Of a DNA stretch of 64,000 bases, positions 61,621 to 64,000 are shown piece by piece. This DNA comes from Chimonanthus salicifolius (lineage: Eukaryota; Streptophyta; Magnoliopsida; Laurales; Calycanthaceae): contig CM023539.1 in NCBI GenBank assembly GCA_013350335.1, forward strand, positions 37,868,631-37,932,630, given 5' to 3'. The translations under genes were made by a program, and so were the position numbers. Each line of letters opens with the position of its first letter. The first letter of the stretch is position 1. The notes under the pieces were generated by a model. That model had not been told where the DNA came from. It did not search any database and worked only from the letters and a program-made list of their open reading frames with translations.

Positions 61621-62699
61621 CTAAGATCACGTTTTACAATCATAGTTAATATTTTCGATTACCTTTGAAATTTAACAATTCAGCACATTTCTATTGTTTT
61701 CGTATTATGTTTCAAAAAGTATATGATTAATTTATAAATTTATACTTTGTACATAAAAATTTAAAGCTAAAATAATGAGGAATAGAAAATAATAATTAGC
61801 AAATAAACAATATTAAGATAATACATTATAATAAGATCGTAGAAATAAAAAATAAAATAAATTAGAAAAATAGTAATTAGAAATAGAGAAAATAATAAAT
61901 TCATAAATTATATGAGAATTATGGAATTATAATAATAAATTATTCTTTTCTTAATCAACTATGAAGAATAAGTGGTTAAACTAAAAATAATAAATATATT
62001 TGTCAAGCTGAAATACATCATATAGTTTTTGGCTAAAACTCACCTATTTCGTCCATTTTGGACAAAATGGGTTGAAATGGACCAAAATAACTGAAATGAA
62101 GTGTTTTGACCCGAGAAATACATTTAGTCGCCTCTTATTTTAAATTTAATAACTTCTTCACAGTTAATTAAAAAATAATAATTTATTTTCTAGTTCCATG
62201 GTTTTAATTTACCATTTTATTATTTTCTATTTTCTTTTATTCTTGTAATTCTAGCATTTTAATATTTTACTGTTTTTCTACTTATTATTTTAGTTTTTTA
62301 TCTTTTATATAATGTTTGAACTTTTAAAATTTATTATTTAGTTTTTGTTGATAGATAACTTATTAAGTATTTTTTGAAATAAAACACCAAAACAATCAAA
62401 TTGCAAGGAATCATCGAACCGCTCACCAAACTCTCATGTCGGGTCAGTCATCTTCGTTGTCATTTATATGCAATACATTTAAAAGTTATAAATTTATAAT
62501 TAAAATAAAGACAGTTAAACACTAAATGATACGTCGTCATCATCAGTTACACTTAAAAACTTCATAAAACAACATCATCAATTACACTTAAAATTCCAAC
62601 TGTCACATATAAAATAAAACCTCTATTAAACTTAAAAATGAACGAGATATTAAAACAATAATTAATTTAAGAGAACCTCCAATCTTTCATTTAATTTGG
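61621..62699. other. AT-rich upstream DNA of duplicate unit 2
   Basis: 61905-62330 matches 33830-34260 (e.g. CACCTATTTCGTCCAT in both). No gene was recognised. Confidence 0.6.
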
Positions 62700-62898
62700 A
62701 AAAAAAAATGAACACAACATTCATTCATTCATTCGGACGTTCTCTCCGTTCTCTCCACAACATTCGTAAGCACGAACACATAATGAACTGGAGGTTCAAT
62801 CGGACTATCAAAACACGGAATGGGAAAATGGTAATTTGACATCTAAAAACGAAAAAAAGGTATCTCCTGTCCGAAAAATGTAGTGTCTGTATGGCCAG
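62700..62898. mobile_element. Possible end of a Mutator-like relative
   Basis: GGGAAAATGGTAATTT...GTAGTGTCTGTATGGCC (62820-62896) resembles the right end of the element at 3575-5011 (GGGCAAAATGGTAATTTCC...GCAGTGTCTATATGGGC). No opposite end or TSD was found. A CATT tetranucleotide run lies near 62713-62733. Confidence 0.4.
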
Positions 62899-63690
62899 CC
62901 AAAAAAAAAAAAAAAACATGGAAAAACACTGAAAAACATTTCCAAACATGTAACAGACAAAATTGCATCTACATTATACTAAGAATTGAAAGATTACCAA
63001 TCATTTATTTCCCAAAAACCCTAATTTTTTTTAATCTTACACCAAAAATTGGATTAAAATAAAAATTTAAAAACAAATGCATGACGTCTAATATTTAAAC
63101 ATCATATTAGTCTTATAATTACTCTATCCACCATTCTCATTCGCAAAAACTCAAAATTTTCACATATCACCATGAGTTTCATTCTCCAACAAGTACCCAA
63201 AATTTATGAAATATTCAATTTTTAATTTACTTTCTTATTTCATAAAATAAAATTGAGAAATAAAAAAATGAGGTATTTAGAAGTTAATACCTTGATAAAT
63301 AATGGTCTTCTTAAAAAAATCCGTAAAAACTTGCAAAAATGAAAAATCCAACGACTAAATCAACTTCCGATCGAGCTCGAATTAGGTAGAAATGATGCTC
63401 AAGGGTTTCTTCCTCTCTCAGAAAAGCATGGAACGACTGTCGTTGGGTGGAAATGGAGGAGGAAGGAAAGAGAAGGGCATGTGGGTCCCACAACGTTAAA
63501 AAATTCTTTCCGTATGATTAAGAAAGTGTGATTACATTTCCTTCATATGAACTACTAAATAGACAGTTTCACATGAACTGTTATTTAGACAATGATCCAA
63601 TTTAATAATGTTTCATATGAAGTTTTACTTAGATAATGATCCAATCTAATTTTAAACTTTAAAATTATAATTATTCTAAATAATTAAATT
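62899..63690. other. Upstream DNA of duplicate unit 2
   Basis: 63510-63690 matches 35315-35665 (ACAATGATCCAATYTAAT and neighbours). 63380-63500 has a CT-rich minus-strand leader-like stretch; no gene was recognised. Confidence 0.5.
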
Positions 63691-63696
63691 TAATAA

Positions 63697-64000
63697 TGTG
63701 ATGACCCGACTCTACCTCATCGTGATAATTTAAGCTTTGGACCCCACTCGATCTATATGGTTTTACTTTGGACTTGTCCATGTCTTACAATGGGGAGGGT
63801 TGCCCTCTCTCATATAAAGTCTCTACCACCCAAGCTCCAAATCGATGTGGGACTTTTGAGTGAGGTGGTACAATCCACCACTCTTAGACCAAAGTTGTCC
63901 CTAGTTCTGTCCTGTCAGACTAGCAAGTTCCACACACATAGGCAAGCAAGTCACAACCCTCACAGTTCGAGTTAAGAACCGCGCTTTGATACCAGTTGTG
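63697..64000 (-). mobile_element. TRIM element K, cut by the window end
   Basis: Starts TGTGATGACCCGACTC on the plus strand and contains GATGTGGGACTTTTGAG, shared with the other TRIMs. Near the window end the minus strand reads ACTGGTATCAAAGCGCGG, a primer site, so the visible LTR is the 3' LTR and the 5' LTR lies beyond 64000. It inserted at TTTAATAATG; the uninterrupted sequence is at about 35650. Confidence 0.7.

Larger units (their letters stand above)
51595..63690. repeat. Segmental duplication, unit 2
   Basis: Counterpart of 28910-35670: 3' flank, lectin kinase and upstream blocks in the same order. Between the kinase and the upstream blocks about 2.7 kb of unit 1 (31103-33830, including its hAT-like element) has no counterpart; the pararetrovirus lies there instead. 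Confidence 0.75.

Overview
This is a window of nuclear plant DNA, almost certainly angiosperm. The evidence is L-type lectin receptor kinase genes, Ty1/copia and Ty3/gypsy LTR retrotransposons, TRIM elements, Mutator-like and hAT-like elements, and an endogenous Caulimoviridae-like pararetrovirus. I cannot name the species. Only one gene looks intact, a lectin receptor kinase at 29096-31102 on the minus strand. Nearly everything else is transposon-derived. Many insertions still carry target-site duplications (TSDs), so the order of events can be read.

1-22.9 kb is a nested stack. A short LTR end (F, 22831-22928) abuts a minus-strand copia element (E: 5' LTR 20000-22830, tRNA-Met type primer site 19985-19997, gag/protease remnants 19787-19984 and 14143-15476). 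E is split by a 4.3 kb LTR (D, 15477-19786, TSD TGGTT) and by the LTR A1 (before window start to 14142). A1 is split by LTR B1 (1018-12899, TSD TGGAC). B1 is split by a second A-family LTR (A2, 1529-6146, TSD GTTAG/GTTAA) and a second B-family LTR (B2, 8869-12360). A2 holds a Mutator-like element (3575-5011, 9-bp TSD). Four of these LTR families (A, B, D, E) carry arrays of short palindromes that differ between families. The B-family array is the most striking.

22.9-28.6 kb holds TRIM-type LTRs, one of them split by a solo LTR (26983-28026, TSD CAGAG). 28.9-35.7 kb and 51.6-63.7 kb are two copies of one segment, each carrying a lectin receptor kinase and its upstream DNA. Copy 1 is intact, with a hAT-like element (32521-33746) upstream. 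Copy 2 is a pseudogene: a solo LTR sits in the DFG codons of the kinase domain, and the first 40 codons plus proximal promoter are replaced by a broken pararetrovirus (54696 to about 61620).

37.8-51.6 kb lies between the two segments. It holds a complete 535-bp TRIM (37798-38332), an internally deleted gypsy element (38826-48214) split by an internally deleted copia element (40171-43879), two solo LTRs of one family (46544-47813 and 50648-51542), and the 3' end of another gypsy element (50180-50348).

The window is therefore a record of repeat invasion around a duplicated defence-type receptor locus. The excess of solo LTRs with preserved TSDs shows frequent LTR-LTR recombination. All family names come from reading motifs by eye; no database search was run.
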